64,000 bases of DNA from Actinoallomurus sp963799975 (GTDB lineage Bacteria; Actinomycetota; Actinomycetes; Streptosporangiales; Streptosporangiaceae), in contig CAWCZF010000006.1 in assembly GCA_963799975.1 (NCBI GenBank), forward strand, positions 1,240,001 through 1,304,000, in the 5' to 3' direction. The notes under the pieces were generated by a model, which made no database searches, was not told the origin of the DNA, and was given only the letters and a program-made list of their open reading frames with translations. The position numbers and the translations under genes were made by a program. This document shows, one piece after another, positions 10,403 to 19,958 of the stretch. The first letter of the stretch is position 1. Each line of letters begins with the position of its first letter.

Positions 10403-10478
10403 CGGTCCGTCGGCCGCCACGAGAAGCGGAGGGCATAGCGTGGCCTGACGCGAGTGTCGCGGGAGGGACGGGTGATTC

Positions 10479-11714
10479 GTGGTGGATGCCGAGGCGCTGC
10501 GCCGGCTGGGCGACGAGCGGATCGACTGGCGGTTCAAGGGAATGCCGGCCGACGCCGAGGGGATGACCGTCGCGGAGCTGGCCGCCGAGCGCCGTAACCT
10601 GTTCGACGGCGGCTTCCACCCGCCGCTCGTCGCACTCGACGCGGGCGCGATGGAGCACAACCTGGCGACCATGCGCGACTGGTGCGAGCGGCGGGGCGTG
10701 CTGCTGGCGCCGCACGGCAAGACGACGATGGCGCCCGCGCTGTTCGCGCGTCAGCTCGAGTACGGCGCGTGGGGCATCACGGTGGCCACGTTCGCCCAGC
10801 TCCGCGTGGCGCGCGCCTTCGGGGTCCGCCGGGTCCTGGTCGCCAACGAGCTGGTCGACGCGGCCGGGCTGCGCTGGGTGGCCGCCGAGCTGGGCCGCGA
10901 CCCGGAGTTCCACCTGCTGTGCTTCGCCGACTCGGTGCGCGGGGCCGGGCTCATGGCCGCGGCGCTGCGCGGCACGCCGCGTCCGGTCGACGTCCTGGTC
11001 GAGCTCGGCGTGAGCGGCGGACGGGCCGGCGTACGCGAGGTCGCCACGGCCGAGGCGGTGGCCGAGGCCGTGCGCGCCGCGCCGGAGCTGCGGCTCGCCG
11101 GCGTCGCCGGGTACGAGGGCGCCATCGGGCACGGCGCCGAGGCGACGAGCCTCGCCGCGGTCGACCGCTACCTGCGCGACCTGCGCGCCCTGGCCGGCCG
11201 GCTCGGCCTGCCCGGCGACGCCGTACTGAGCGCCGGCGGCAGCGCCTACTTCGACCAGGTCGCGGACGTGCTGGCCGGCCCGCGCACCGTGCTGCGCAGC
11301 GGCGCGTACGTCACCCACGACGACGGCTACTACCGGGAGATCTCACCGCTGCGCCGCGGCGGCGACACGCCGTTCGTCTCCGCCCTGCACGCCTGGTCCC
11401 AGGTGACCTCACGGCCCGAGCCCGGACTGGCGCTGCTCACTCTGGGCCGCCGCGACGTCTCCTTCGACCTGGGCCTGCCCGAGCCGCACACCGTACGCCA
11501 CGCCGGCGGCGCGCGCTCGCCCGCCGGTGACAGCCGCGTCACCGCGCTCAACGACCAGCACGCGTTCCTGGAGCTCGGCACGGACACCGAGGCCGAGGTC
11601 GGCGACTGGGTCGACTGCGGGCTCTCGCACCCGTGCACGGTCTTCGACAAGTGGCAGCTCCTGCCGGTCCTGGACGGAGAGACCGTGGTCGACCTCGTGC
11701 GCACCTGGTTCTGA
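10479..11714 (+). CDS. PLP-dependent D-amino-acid deaminase/aldolase (fold III)
   Basis: A 411-residue protein of the D-threonine aldolase / D-serine dehydratase-like family. The PLP lysine is K81 in LAPHGKTTM at the start of an alanine-racemase-type barrel. The C-terminal domain ends with GLSHPCTVFDKW, whose His and Cys are the metal ligands of these enzymes. It probably cleaves or deaminates D-amino or beta-hydroxy amino acids in the cytoplasm. GTG 10479 (or the next codon, also GTG) follows GGGAGGGACGG. It is a single gene after the 10367 hairpin. Confidence 0.8.
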   Translation: MVDAEALRRLGDERIDWRFKGMPADAEGMTVAELAAERRNLFDGGFHPPLVALDAGAMEHNLATMRDWCERRGVLLAPHGKTTMAPALFARQLEYGAWGITVATFAQLRVARAFGVRRVLVANELVDAAGLRWVAAELGRDPEFHLLCFADSVRGAGLMAAALRGTPRPVDVLVELGVSGGRAGVREVATAEAVAEAVRAAPELRLAGVAGYEGAIGHGAEATSLAAVDRYLRDLRALAGRLGLPGDAVLSAGGSAYFDQVADVLAGPRTVLRSGAYVTHDDGYYREISPLRRGGDTPFVSALHAWSQVTSRPEPGLALLTLGRRDVSFDLGLPEPHTVRHAGGARSPAGDSRVTALNDQHAFLELGTDTEAEVGDWVDCGLSHPCTVFDKWQLLPVLDGETVVDLVRTWF

Positions 11715-11801
11715 TCGGGCCCGAAACGCGGCGGAACCGCCCGCGCCGACAGGGCGATCGCGAAGATGTGCGGACGCGATCGCGGGAATAGGCTGCTGAC
11801 C

Positions 11802-12542
11802 ATGATCGGTGACTGGCTACGGGAGGCGAGCGCGATCACCGTGCTCACCGGGGCGGGCATCAGCACCGAGAGCGGCATTCCCGACTTCCGCGGCCCGCAG
11901 GGCGTCTGGACCAAGGATCCCGCGGCCGAGGCGATGGCCACGATCGACGCGTACGTCTCCGACCCGGAGGTGCGCCGCCGCACCTGGCGGTCCCGGCGCG
12001 ACCACGCGGCCTGGCGCGCCGAGCCCAACGCCGGGCACCGGGCGCTGGCCGACCTGGAGAAGACCAGGCGGCTGCGCGCGATCATCACCCAGAACATCGA
12101 CGGTCTGCACCAGCGGGCCGGCTCGGACCCGGACCTGGTGATCGAGGTGCACGGCACCATGCTGGAGGCCGAATGCCTCACGTGCGGGCTGCGCACGCCG
12201 ATGCCGGAGGTCCTCGCACGCGTCGATCGCGGCGAGGCGGACCCGCCCTGCCTGGCGTGCGGCGGCGTCCAGAAGTCCGCGACGATCTCGTTCGGGCAGG
12301 CGCTGCGGCCGGAGGTGTTCGCGGCGGCGACGCGTGCCGCGCGCCGCTGCGAGGTCTTCCTGGCCGTCGGGTCCTCGCTCGGCGTGCAGCCCGTCGCCGG
12401 ACTGTGCCTGGAGGCGGTGGAGCACGGCGCCCGTCTCGTCATCGTCAACGCACAGGAGACGCCGTACGACCGGCTCGCCGACGCGCTCGTACGCGAGCCG
12501 ATCGGGACGGCCCTCCCGACGCTCGTGTCAGAAGCCTGTTGA
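11802..12542 (+). CDS. Sirtuin NAD-dependent protein deacylase
   Basis: A 246-residue class III deacylase. It has GAGIS and GIPDFR (about 17-30) for NAD binding, TQNID, the catalytic His in VIEVHGTM, two Cys pairs (CLTC and CLAC) for zinc, and VGSSLGVQPVAGL near the end. Full length for a bacterial sirtuin. It should remove acetyl or other acyl groups from protein lysines, using NAD. ATG 11802 is chosen as the start of homology; the ribosome-binding site is weak. Confidence 0.9.
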   Translation: MIGDWLREASAITVLTGAGISTESGIPDFRGPQGVWTKDPAAEAMATIDAYVSDPEVRRRTWRSRRDHAAWRAEPNAGHRALADLEKTRRLRAIITQNIDGLHQRAGSDPDLVIEVHGTMLEAECLTCGLRTPMPEVLARVDRGEADPPCLACGGVQKSATISFGQALRPEVFAAATRAARRCEVFLAVGSSLGVQPVAGLCLEAVEHGARLVIVNAQETPYDRLADALVREPIGTALPTLVSEAC

Positions 12543-12633
12543 CGGTGAATTGCAAGCGTGTGGTTTATGACCTCTTCCGCTCCGGGGTCATCAGGTGTCA
12601 TGCTCTGACCGACCGCATAACAAGGAGAGTTGG

Positions 12634-13575
12634 ATGGGTGACCCTGGGGACGGCGGACCACCCTCTCTCGCCTCCCTCCATGCGGGGGACAGGATCGCCG
12701 TGGTCGCCCCGAGCGGCCCCGCCGACCCCGCGCTGCTGGAGCGCGGCTGCGCCGTCCTGCGCGGCCTCGGCTTCGACGTCGTCGTCGGCAAGCACGCCCT
12801 CGACCACAATCCCGCCGAGCTCACCTACCTCGCCGGATCCGACGCCGACCGCGCCGCCGACCTACAGGACGCCTGGTGCGACCGGCGGATCTCGGCGGTG
12901 TTCTGCGCCCGCGGCGGATACGGCGCGGCGCGCGTGCTCGACCACCTCGACTGGGCGGCGCTCGGCCGCGCCGCGCCCAAGCTCCTGCACGGCTCCAGCG
13001 ACATCACCGCGCTGCACGCCGCGTTCGGGCGGCGGCTGTCGGTGCCGACCTCGTTCGGGCCGATGGTGGCCTCGCTCATCGCCGAGGCCGACCCCGAGGC
13101 GCTCGCGCACCTGCGCGACGCCGTCCTCGGCGCGGGCGCGCCCGCGCCCGGCTCCCAGGCGCTCCGCGGCGGTCAGGCGCGCGGTGTGCTGACCGGCGGC
13201 AACCTCACGCTGCTCACCTCGCTGCTCGGCACGCCCTACTCCCCGGAGCCGGCCGCGGGCCGGATCGCGTTCCTCGAAGACGTCGCCGAGGCGCCGTACC
13301 GCGTCGACCGGATGCTCACCCAGCTCCTGCAGGCGGGCTGGTTCACCGGCGTCGCGGGGATCGCCCTGGGGTCCTGGACCGGCTGCGGCGACCTCGACGC
13401 GGTCTTCGCCGACCGCCTCACGCCGCTCGGCGTGCCGATCCTCGCGGGAATCCCGGTCGGTCACGGTCCCCGCCAGCTCACCATCCGGCTCGGCGCCGTC
13501 GCGGAGCTCGACGCCGACGCCATGGTGCTCCGCCCGAGCACTCCGGACGCGCCCGCAGGCGAGGAGACGTCGTGA
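12634..13575 (+). CDS. LD-carboxypeptidase, S66 family (LdcA/MccF type)
   Basis: A 313-residue serine peptidase of family S66, whose members trim the terminal D-Ala from murein tetrapeptides during cell-wall recycling or cleave microcin-like compounds. The conserved CARGGYGAARVL, the nucleophile segment HGSSDITALH, a Glu in FLEDVAEAPYRVDRM and the His in PVGHGPRQLTI give a plausible Ser-Glu-His triad. There is no signal peptide, so it is cytoplasmic. ATG 12634 follows AAGGAGAG. Its stop overlaps the GTG of the next gene (GTGA), so the two are translationally coupled. Confidence 0.85.
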   Translation: MGDPGDGGPPSLASLHAGDRIAVVAPSGPADPALLERGCAVLRGLGFDVVVGKHALDHNPAELTYLAGSDADRAADLQDAWCDRRISAVFCARGGYGAARVLDHLDWAALGRAAPKLLHGSSDITALHAAFGRRLSVPTSFGPMVASLIAEADPEALAHLRDAVLGAGAPAPGSQALRGGQARGVLTGGNLTLLTSLLGTPYSPEPAAGRIAFLEDVAEAPYRVDRMLTQLLQAGWFTGVAGIALGSWTGCGDLDAVFADRLTPLGVPILAGIPVGHGPRQLTIRLGAVAELDADAMVLRPSTPDAPAGEETS

Positions 13576-14432
13576 CGACCTTCGAGAGGCGCGACCGCAG
13601 ACCGACCGCGGCCGACGGCTCCGATCCAGCGCTGGACTCCCTCGTCGTGCTCGTCGCCGAGAGTCACGGGTACGCCTGCCGTCCCGTGCCGGGCGACGTG
13701 ATGCTCCTCGACGGGCCGCAGCGCCTGCACATCGGCATGCGCAACCTGCGCCAGCTCGCCCGGCAGGTGCCGCGCGACGACTGGCCGGCCCTGGTCGCCG
13801 ACCACGTCGGCACGATCATCACCGCCATCGAGGAGCCGCTGGACCTGAGCGACTTCGCCCTCGTACGCGGCCTGCTGCGCTCGCGCGTCTACCCGGTCGA
13901 GGCGCGTACGGGCCGGCTGATCTCGCGGCCGTTCGCCCCGGGCCTCATCGAGGCGATCGTCGCCGACACGCCCACGACCGTGCGCACGGTCGTCACCGAC
14001 GACGCGACGACCTGGCCGGTGACGACCGACGAGCTGTTCGCGGTCGGCCGCGACGGCGTGCGCACCGACGGCCCGCTCGAGTGTGACGTGATCGACGACA
14101 CCGGCATCCGGGTGCTGGAGGGTTCCACGTTCTACGCCGCCACCCACCTCGTGTGGCTGGAGTCCTACCTCGACCCGGGCCCGCACGGCGCGCTCGCGGT
14201 GGCCCCGACCCGCAGCACGATCGCCGCCTGCGCGATACGCAAGGACACCGCACGCGTCACCGCCGAGCGGCTGCGCGGCTTCGCCGGCGACGCGCACGAG
14301 GACGGGCCGGGCTCGCTGACGCCGGACCTGTTCTGGTGGCGCCGGGGCACGCTGACGCTGCTGGAGCGCGCGAACACCGGGCGGGGCGCGCTCCCGGCCG
14401 ACTTCCTGCGGTTCCTCGACTCCCTGCCCTGA
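13572..14432 (+). CDS. Unknown protein coupled to the LD-carboxypeptidase
   Basis: A 286-residue cytoplasmic protein with no signal or membrane segment. Phrases such as LIEAIVADTPTTVRTVV and WPVTTDELFAVG recall the DUF1444 (YtpQ) layout, but the match is weak and I do not assign a function. GTG 13572 overlaps the TGA of the LD-carboxypeptidase gene, so the two are made together. It converges on the GH15 gene with 27 bases between. Confidence 0.65.
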   Translation: MTTFERRDRRPTAADGSDPALDSLVVLVAESHGYACRPVPGDVMLLDGPQRLHIGMRNLRQLARQVPRDDWPALVADHVGTIITAIEEPLDLSDFALVRGLLRSRVYPVEARTGRLISRPFAPGLIEAIVADTPTTVRTVVTDDATTWPVTTDELFAVGRDGVRTDGPLECDVIDDTGIRVLEGSTFYAATHLVWLESYLDPGPHGALAVAPTRSTIAACAIRKDTARVTAERLRGFAGDAHEDGPGSLTPDLFWWRRGTLTLLERANTGRGALPADFLRFLDSLP

Positions 14433-14459
14433 GCCGCCGGGCCGCCGGGGCCGTCCGGG

Positions 14460-16259
14460 TCAGCCGTTCCGCCGCCCGCCGCGCAGGCCGTCGTGGCCTT
14501 CCAGGTCATAGGCGGTGAGCACGAGCGGCACGTGGCTGAACGCCTGGGGGAAGTTGCCGACCTGGCGCTTCAGCCGCGGGTCGTACTCCTCGGCGAGCAG
14601 CCCGACGTCGTTGCGCAGGTCCAGCAGGCGCTCGAACAGTTCGCGCGCCTCGTCCACGCGGCCGATCTGCTGGAGCGCCCCGGCCAGCCAGAAGCTGCAC
14701 GCGAGGAACGCGCCCTCGCGCCCCGGCAGGCCGTCGACGCATCGGTCGTCATCGCCGGTGGCGTACCGCTCGACGAACCCGTCCGTGGTCAGCTCGCGCT
14801 GGACCGCCTCGATGGTGCCGACCACGCGGGGGTCGCTCGCGGGCAGGAACCCGACGCGGGGGATCAGCAGCAGCGCCGCGTCCAGCTCGCGTGAGCCGTA
14901 GGACTGGGTGAAGGTGCCGCGGTCGGCGTCGAAGCCCTTCGCGCACACCTCGCGGTGGATCTCGTCGCGCAGCGCGCGCCACTGCTCCACCGGGCCGCGG
15001 CGGTCGAAGTTCTCGACCATGCGGACCGCGCGGTCCACGGCCACCCACGTCATCACCTTGGAGTGCACGAAGTGGCGGCGCGGCCCGCGGACCTCCCAGA
15101 GCCCCTCGTCCGGGTCGTTCCAGTGCTGCTCGACGAAGCCCATCATCGACGCCTGCAACGACCAGGCGTGCCGCTCCGGCTGGATGCCGCTGTTGACCGC
15201 CAGGAACAGCGAGTCGGCGACCTCGCCGTAGACGTCGAGCTGGAGCTGCTTGGCCGCGGAGTTGCCGACACGTACGGGCCGGGAGCCCTCATAGCCCGCC
15301 AGCCAGTCCAGCTCGTACTCCTCCAGGCGGCGCTCGCCCGCGACGCCGTACATGATCTGCAGGTCCTCCGGGCTGCCCGCCACCGCGCGCATCAGCCAGG
15401 ACCGCCACGCCTTGGCCTCGTCGCGGTAGCCGCTGCGCAGCAGCGCCTCCAGGGTCATCGTGGCGTCGCGCAGCCAGCAGAAGCGGTAGTCCCAGTTGCG
15501 CACCCCGCCGATGGCCTCGGGCAGCGAGGTCGTGGCCGCCGCGACGATGCCGCCGGTCGGCTCGTACGTGAGCGCCTTGAGCGTGGCGAGCGAGCGCACG
15601 ACCGCGTCGCGGTAGCGGCCGGAGTAGGTGCACTCCCGTGCCCAGTCGGTCCAGTACTGCTCGGTGCCGCGCAGGGCCTCGTACGGGTCGACGTCGAGCG
15701 GCGCCGGCAGGTGCGAGGGGTGCCAGGTGAACACGAACGGCAGGGAGTCGCCCTCGCAGACGACGAACGTCGCGCGGTGGGCGAAGTCGCGGCCCTCCAG
15801 CTCGACCGGGCTGCGCAGCCACACCGAGTCGGGGCCCGCGATGCCGGCGAGGTGGTCGCCCATCCGCCGCATCCACGGGATCGCGTTGCCGTAGTCGAAC
15901 CGGATCCGCAGGTCCATGCGCATCGGCACGCGGCCGGAGACGCCCTCGATGATGCGGACCACGTCGGCGGCGTCGCCGCGCTCGGGCATGAAGTCGACCA
16001 CGCGTACGGTGCCGGTCGGCGTCTCCCACTCGGTCTCCAGGATCAGCGTGTCGCCGCGGTACCGGCGGCGGGTCGCACGCGCGCCGGAGACCGGGGCGAT
16101 CTGCCAGCGGCCGTTGTCCGGGCCGCCGAGCAGGCCGGCGAAGCAGGCGGGGGAGTCGAGGCGGGGTAGGCAGAGCCAGTCGATGGAGCCGTCGAGCCCC
16201 ACGAGCGCGCAGCTGAACAGATCCCCGATGAGCGCATAGTCCTCAATTGGCGCAGACAC
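14460..16259 (-). CDS. Glycoside hydrolase family 15 (glucoamylase/trehalase type)
   Basis: A 599-residue protein starting with the typical PIEDYALIGD, followed by an N-terminal beta-sandwich and a C-terminal alpha/alpha barrel (NWDYRFCWLRDATMTLEALL, later a GREGAFLACSFWL block). Actinobacterial members include trehalases that split trehalose to glucose and enzymes acting on alpha-glucans. No signal peptide is present, which favours cytoplasmic trehalose or glycogen use. GTG 16259 follows AAGGGGGAA at 5 bases; longer frames lack support. It is divergent from an MFS carrier that could move a sugar, but that link is only positional. Confidence 0.87.
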   Translation of the reverse strand: MSAPIEDYALIGDLFSCALVGLDGSIDWLCLPRLDSPACFAGLLGGPDNGRWQIAPVSGARATRRRYRGDTLILETEWETPTGTVRVVDFMPERGDAADVVRIIEGVSGRVPMRMDLRIRFDYGNAIPWMRRMGDHLAGIAGPDSVWLRSPVELEGRDFAHRATFVVCEGDSLPFVFTWHPSHLPAPLDVDPYEALRGTEQYWTDWARECTYSGRYRDAVVRSLATLKALTYEPTGGIVAAATTSLPEAIGGVRNWDYRFCWLRDATMTLEALLRSGYRDEAKAWRSWLMRAVAGSPEDLQIMYGVAGERRLEEYELDWLAGYEGSRPVRVGNSAAKQLQLDVYGEVADSLFLAVNSGIQPERHAWSLQASMMGFVEQHWNDPDEGLWEVRGPRRHFVHSKVMTWVAVDRAVRMVENFDRRGPVEQWRALRDEIHREVCAKGFDADRGTFTQSYGSRELDAALLLIPRVGFLPASDPRVVGTIEAVQRELTTDGFVERYATGDDDRCVDGLPGREGAFLACSFWLAGALQQIGRVDEARELFERLLDLRNDVGLLAEEYDPRLKRQVGNFPQAFSHVPLVLTAYDLEGHDGLRGGRRNG

Positions 16260-16361
16260 GCATTTCCCCCTTGCCGTGACGTATTCCGACCCAGTGCGTA
16301 CGGTAACGCGGCGCTGCACCCCGTACGAGACGAATCATCCGACCTGACATGCTGTTTACCG

Positions 16362-17879
16362 ATGGCGATGACGGTAAGTAATCCTCCGGTCGCGATTTCG
16401 GCGGATCGGCGGGCGGGGCGGTGGATGCGGGGCACGGAGGGGGTCGTCCGCAGTCTCGTCCCGGCGCGTGTCGACCGCCTGCCGTGGTCGCGGTTCCACA
16501 CCCGGCTGGTCGTCGCGCTCGGGGTGGCCTGGGTCCTGGACGGACTGGAGGTCCAGATCGCGAGCATCGTCGGCCCGGCGCTCCAGCGCGCGGACACGCT
16601 GCACCTCACCTCGCGCGAGGTCGGCTTCGCCGCGACCGTCTACCTGCTCGGCGAGGTGGCGGGCGCGCTGGTCTTCGGCCGGCTCTCCGACCGGCTGGGC
16701 CGCCGGCGGCTGTTCATCGTCACGCTCGGGCTCTACCTGGTGGCGAACGCGCTCACCGCGCTGTCGTTCGGCTACCCGGTCTTCCTGCTCTTCCGGTTCG
16801 CGGCCGGCATGGGCATCGGCGGGGAGTACGCCGCGATCCACTCGGCCATCGACGAGCTGATCCCGGCGCGCCATCGCGGCCGCGTCGACCTGGCCGTGAG
16901 CGGCACCTACTGGTTCGGCGCGATTCTGGGCTCGCTCGGCGAGTACGTCCTGCTCGACCCGCGTCTGCTGCCGCCGAACGTCGGCTGGCGCATCGGCTTC
17001 CTCATCGGCCCTGCGATCGGCCTGGGGATCTGGACCCTGCGCCGCGCGCTGCCCGAGAGCCCGCGCTGGCAGCTCATGCACGGGCAGGCGGAGGAGGCCG
17101 AGCGCACGGTCGCCTGGATCGAGCGCGAGGTGGAGTCCTCCGGCGTACGGCTGCCCGAGGTCGACCGGTCACGCTTCATCGAGGTGCGGGCACGCGAGCC
17201 CGTGTCGTTCACGCAGGTGGCGCGGACGCTGTTCCGCGAGTACCCGAAGCGCTCGGTGCTCGGCGCGACCCTGATGATCAGCCAGTCGTTCCTCTACAAC
17301 GCGATCTTCTTCACGTACGGCCTCGTGCTCAAGCACTTCTACGGCGTCGCCGACCACGACGTGGCCAAGTACTTCCTCCCCTTCGCCGTCGGCAACCTGC
17401 TCGGCCCGCTGCTCATCGGGCGGCTGTTCGACACCGTCGGCCGCCGGCCCATGATCGCGAGCACGTACCTGCTGTCCGGCGTGCTGCTGGCGGTCAGCGG
17501 CTACCTGTTCAAACTCGGGGTGCTGACCGCGGTCACCCAGACGGTGCTGTGGTCGGTCATCTTCTTCGTCGCCTCGGCCGCGGCCAGCTCCGGCTACCTC
17601 ACCGTCAGCGAGATCTTCCCGATGGAGCTGCGCGCGCAGGCGATCGCGCTGTTCTTCGCCATCGCCCAGGTCTTCGGCGCGCTCGGTCCGACGATCTTCG
17701 GCTCGCTGATCGGCGACCAGGCGCACCCCGACCCCGGCCGCCTGTTCGTCGCCTACCTGATCTCCGCCGGGATCATGGGCGTCGCGGGCGTCGTCGCGGC
17801 GTTCTGGGGCGTCAAGGCCGAGCGGACGGCGCTGGAGGACGTGGCGCCGCCGCTGTCGTCGGTACGCCGCCCGGCGTGA
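16362..17879 (+). CDS. MFS transporter, sugar/metabolite:H+ symporter type
   Basis: A 505-residue carrier with 12 predicted membrane helices. It shows the MFS motif GRLSDRLGRRRL after helix 2, RFAAGMGIGGEYAAIHSAI in helix 4, PESPRW before the central loop, and the second-half copy GRLFDTVGRRPM. This pattern fits the sugar-porter and aromatic-acid/H+ symporter groups. The substrate is unknown. The last 68 bases overlap the convergent YczE-type gene, so the two transcripts are antisense at their ends. Confidence 0.85.
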   Translation: MAMTVSNPPVAISADRRAGRWMRGTEGVVRSLVPARVDRLPWSRFHTRLVVALGVAWVLDGLEVQIASIVGPALQRADTLHLTSREVGFAATVYLLGEVAGALVFGRLSDRLGRRRLFIVTLGLYLVANALTALSFGYPVFLLFRFAAGMGIGGEYAAIHSAIDELIPARHRGRVDLAVSGTYWFGAILGSLGEYVLLDPRLLPPNVGWRIGFLIGPAIGLGIWTLRRALPESPRWQLMHGQAEEAERTVAWIEREVESSGVRLPEVDRSRFIEVRAREPVSFTQVARTLFREYPKRSVLGATLMISQSFLYNAIFFTYGLVLKHFYGVADHDVAKYFLPFAVGNLLGPLLIGRLFDTVGRRPMIASTYLLSGVLLAVSGYLFKLGVLTAVTQTVLWSVIFFVASAAASSGYLTVSEIFPMELRAQAIALFFAIAQVFGALGPTIFGSLIGDQAHPDPGRLFVAYLISAGIMGVAGVVAAFWGVKAERTALEDVAPPLSSVRRPA

Positions 17880-18462
17880 TCGGCCTCGGCCGCTCGGTCC
17901 GCAGGAACGGGACGAACGCCTGGGTGAGCGGGCCGATCGCCACCGCGTACAGCAGGGTGCCGACGCCGACGGTGCCGCCCAGCAGCCAGCCGAGGACCAG
18001 CACGGTCACCTCGATGGCCGTACGCACCAGGCGCAGGGAGTGCCCGCGGGCCGCCAGGCCGGTCATCAGGCCGTCGCGCGGGCCGGGACCGAAGCCCGCG
18101 CCGATGTAGCAGGCCGTCGCGAAACCGCCGACGACGATCGCCGTGACCAGGTACGCCCAGCGCATTGGGAGCCCGTACGGGTGCGGGAGCAGCCACAGGA
18201 ACAGGTCGGCGAAGGCGCCGAGGAGGACCACGTTGCTGACCGTGCCCAGGCCCGGCCGCTGCCGGAGCGGGATCCACAGCGTCATGACGAGCGCGCCCGC
18301 GATGATGATCCACGTGCCGATCGACAGGCCGGTGTGGCGGGCGAGCCCCTGGTGGAAGACGTCCCAGGGGTCGTTGCCGAGCCGGGAGGAGACCTGGAGC
18401 GCGACGCCGAGACCGTACAGGGCCAATCCAACGTAGAGCTGGGCCAATCTGCGGATGAGCAT
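17812..18462 (-). CDS. YczE-type integral membrane protein
   Basis: A 216-residue protein with five predicted helices, starting RRLAQLYVGLALYGLGVALQ and containing SRLGNDPWDVFHQGLA and IGAGFGPGPRDGLMTGLA, which mark the YczE/YitT-like family. These genes commonly sit divergent from a MocR-type regulator, as here, suggesting a transported or sensed amino-acid or vitamin-B6-related ligand. ATG 18462 follows AAGGGGGG. The 3' end overlaps the MFS gene by 68 bases. Confidence 0.82.
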   Translation of the reverse strand: MLIRRLAQLYVGLALYGLGVALQVSSRLGNDPWDVFHQGLARHTGLSIGTWIIIAGALVMTLWIPLRQRPGLGTVSNVVLLGAFADLFLWLLPHPYGLPMRWAYLVTAIVVGGFATACYIGAGFGPGPRDGLMTGLAARGHSLRLVRTAIEVTVLVLGWLLGGTVGVGTLLYAVAIGPLTQAFVPFLRTERPRPITPGGVPTTAAAPRPPAPSARP

Positions 18463-18528
18463 GGTTCCCCCCTTGTTCCGTGCTCATTCAGTCATGACAA
18501 TGGCCTGGTGGTTAAGAGCCAATAAGGG

Positions 18529-18540
18529 AAAGTGGTCCTA
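18529..18540 (+). promoter_or_regulatory. Candidate MocR/PdxR operator
   Basis: AAAGTGGTCCTA directly abuts the start of the MocR-type gene within the 77-base divergent promoter region. It resembles the PdxR site of Corynebacterium glutamicum as I remember it (AAAGTGGWCTA, with an optional extra T). I see no exact second copy, though related TGG-rich sequence lies at 18500-18512. Confidence 0.4.
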
Positions 18541-19958
18541 TGTCGCCCCGGTCCGTCAACGCCTCGACGCTCGCGCGGCTGCTCGGCGGCCCGCCCGTGG
18601 AGCGGCCGTACTACGCGGTGATCGCCGCAGGCCTGCGCGGCCTGGTGCTCGACGGCCGCCTCCCGCCGCACACGCGCCTGCCCGCCGAACGCGACCTCGC
18701 CGCGATCCTCGGCACGAGCCGTACGACGGTCACCGCGGCCTATGACGCGCTGCGGGCCGAGGGGTACGTCGAGAGCCGTCAGGGGGCGGGAAGCTGGACG
18801 TCGCTGCCCGGCGGCGCGATGGCGCCGGCACGTCTCGGGCTCGCACCGGACCGCGACCTCATCGACCTGGCGTGCGTGGCGCCCGAGGCACCCGAGGCGT
18901 TCGGCGCGTGCGTCGCCGCGGCCGTCGCGGAGCTGCCGCGGCACACGGGCGGCCACGGCTACGAACCGCTCGGCCTGGCCGCCCTGCGCCGCGCGGTGGC
19001 CGCCCGCTACACCGAACGCGGCGTGCCGACCGTGCCCGAGCAGGTGATCGTCACGACCGGCGCGCAGCACGGCCTCTGCCTCGTGCTCCAGGCCCTCATG
19101 CGCACGGGCGACGCCGCGCTGGTGGAGTCGCCTACCTACCCGCACGCCCTGGACGCCCTGCGCCGCGCCGGCGCGCGCCTCGTGCCCACGGGCGTCAACG
19201 CCGGCTGGGACCTGGACCTGATCGCCGGCGGGATGCGGCAGTCGGCGGTGCGGCTCGCGTACGTGATCCCGGACTTTCAGAACCCCACCGGCCGGCTGAT
19301 GGACGACGGCGACCGCGCCGCGCTGGTCGCCGCGGCCCGCGACGCCGGCGCGTACGTGCTGAGCGACGAGAGCTTCGCCGAGCTCGCCCTGGAGGACCTG
19401 CCGCGCCCGCGCCCGCTCGCCGCCCACGACACGGACGGCCGCGTCATCAGCGTCGGCTCGGCGTCCAAGGCGCTGTGGGGCGGCCTGCGCATCGGCTGGA
19501 TCCGCGCGAGCCAGGCCCTCGTACGACGGCTCGCGGAGGCGCGGGAGACCGTCGACCTGGCGAGCCCGGTCCTCGAACAGCTGATCGTCGCCGAGCTGCT
19601 CGCACGGATGGAGCCGATCGCCGAGGAACGCCGCCGCACCCTGCGCGAGCGCCGCGCCGCCCTGTCCGCCGCGCTGCGCGAGGAGTGCCCGGCCTGGGAG
19701 TTCGACCTCCCGCCGGGCGGCCTGTCGCTGTGGGTACGGCTGCCGCGCGGCTCGAGCACGGCCCTGGCCGCGGCGGCCGTACGCCGAGGCGTCCACATCG
19801 TCCCAGGCACCGCCTTCGGCGCCGACGGCCTCCTGGACGACCGCCTGCGAGTGCCGTACGTCCTGCCTTCACCCCGCCTGCGCGAGGCGGTGACCCGCCT
19901 GGCGGCGGCGGCCGACGACACACCGACCGCCCACCCGGTACGCCCCGCCTACGTGTAG
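18540..19958 (+). CDS. MocR/PdxR-type regulator (GntR HTH + aminotransferase domain)
   Basis: A 472-residue fusion of an N-terminal GntR winged helix (LPAERDLAAILGTSRTTVTA, about 45-110) and a fold-type-I aminotransferase domain. The PLP lysine is K310 in SVGSASKALWGGLRIGW; other PLP contacts include VIPDFQNPTG. Such proteins use bound PLP and an amino acid as an effector instead of catalysing turnover. It is divergent from the YczE-type gene, its likely target. Confidence 0.88.
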   Translation: MSPRSVNASTLARLLGGPPVERPYYAVIAAGLRGLVLDGRLPPHTRLPAERDLAAILGTSRTTVTAAYDALRAEGYVESRQGAGSWTSLPGGAMAPARLGLAPDRDLIDLACVAPEAPEAFGACVAAAVAELPRHTGGHGYEPLGLAALRRAVAARYTERGVPTVPEQVIVTTGAQHGLCLVLQALMRTGDAALVESPTYPHALDALRRAGARLVPTGVNAGWDLDLIAGGMRQSAVRLAYVIPDFQNPTGRLMDDGDRAALVAAARDAGAYVLSDESFAELALEDLPRPRPLAAHDTDGRVISVGSASKALWGGLRIGWIRASQALVRRLAEARETVDLASPVLEQLIVAELLARMEPIAEERRRTLRERRAALSAALREECPAWEFDLPPGGLSLWVRLPRGSSTALAAAAVRRGVHIVPGTAFGADGLLDDRLRVPYVLPSPRLREAVTRLAAAADDTPTAHPVRPAYV

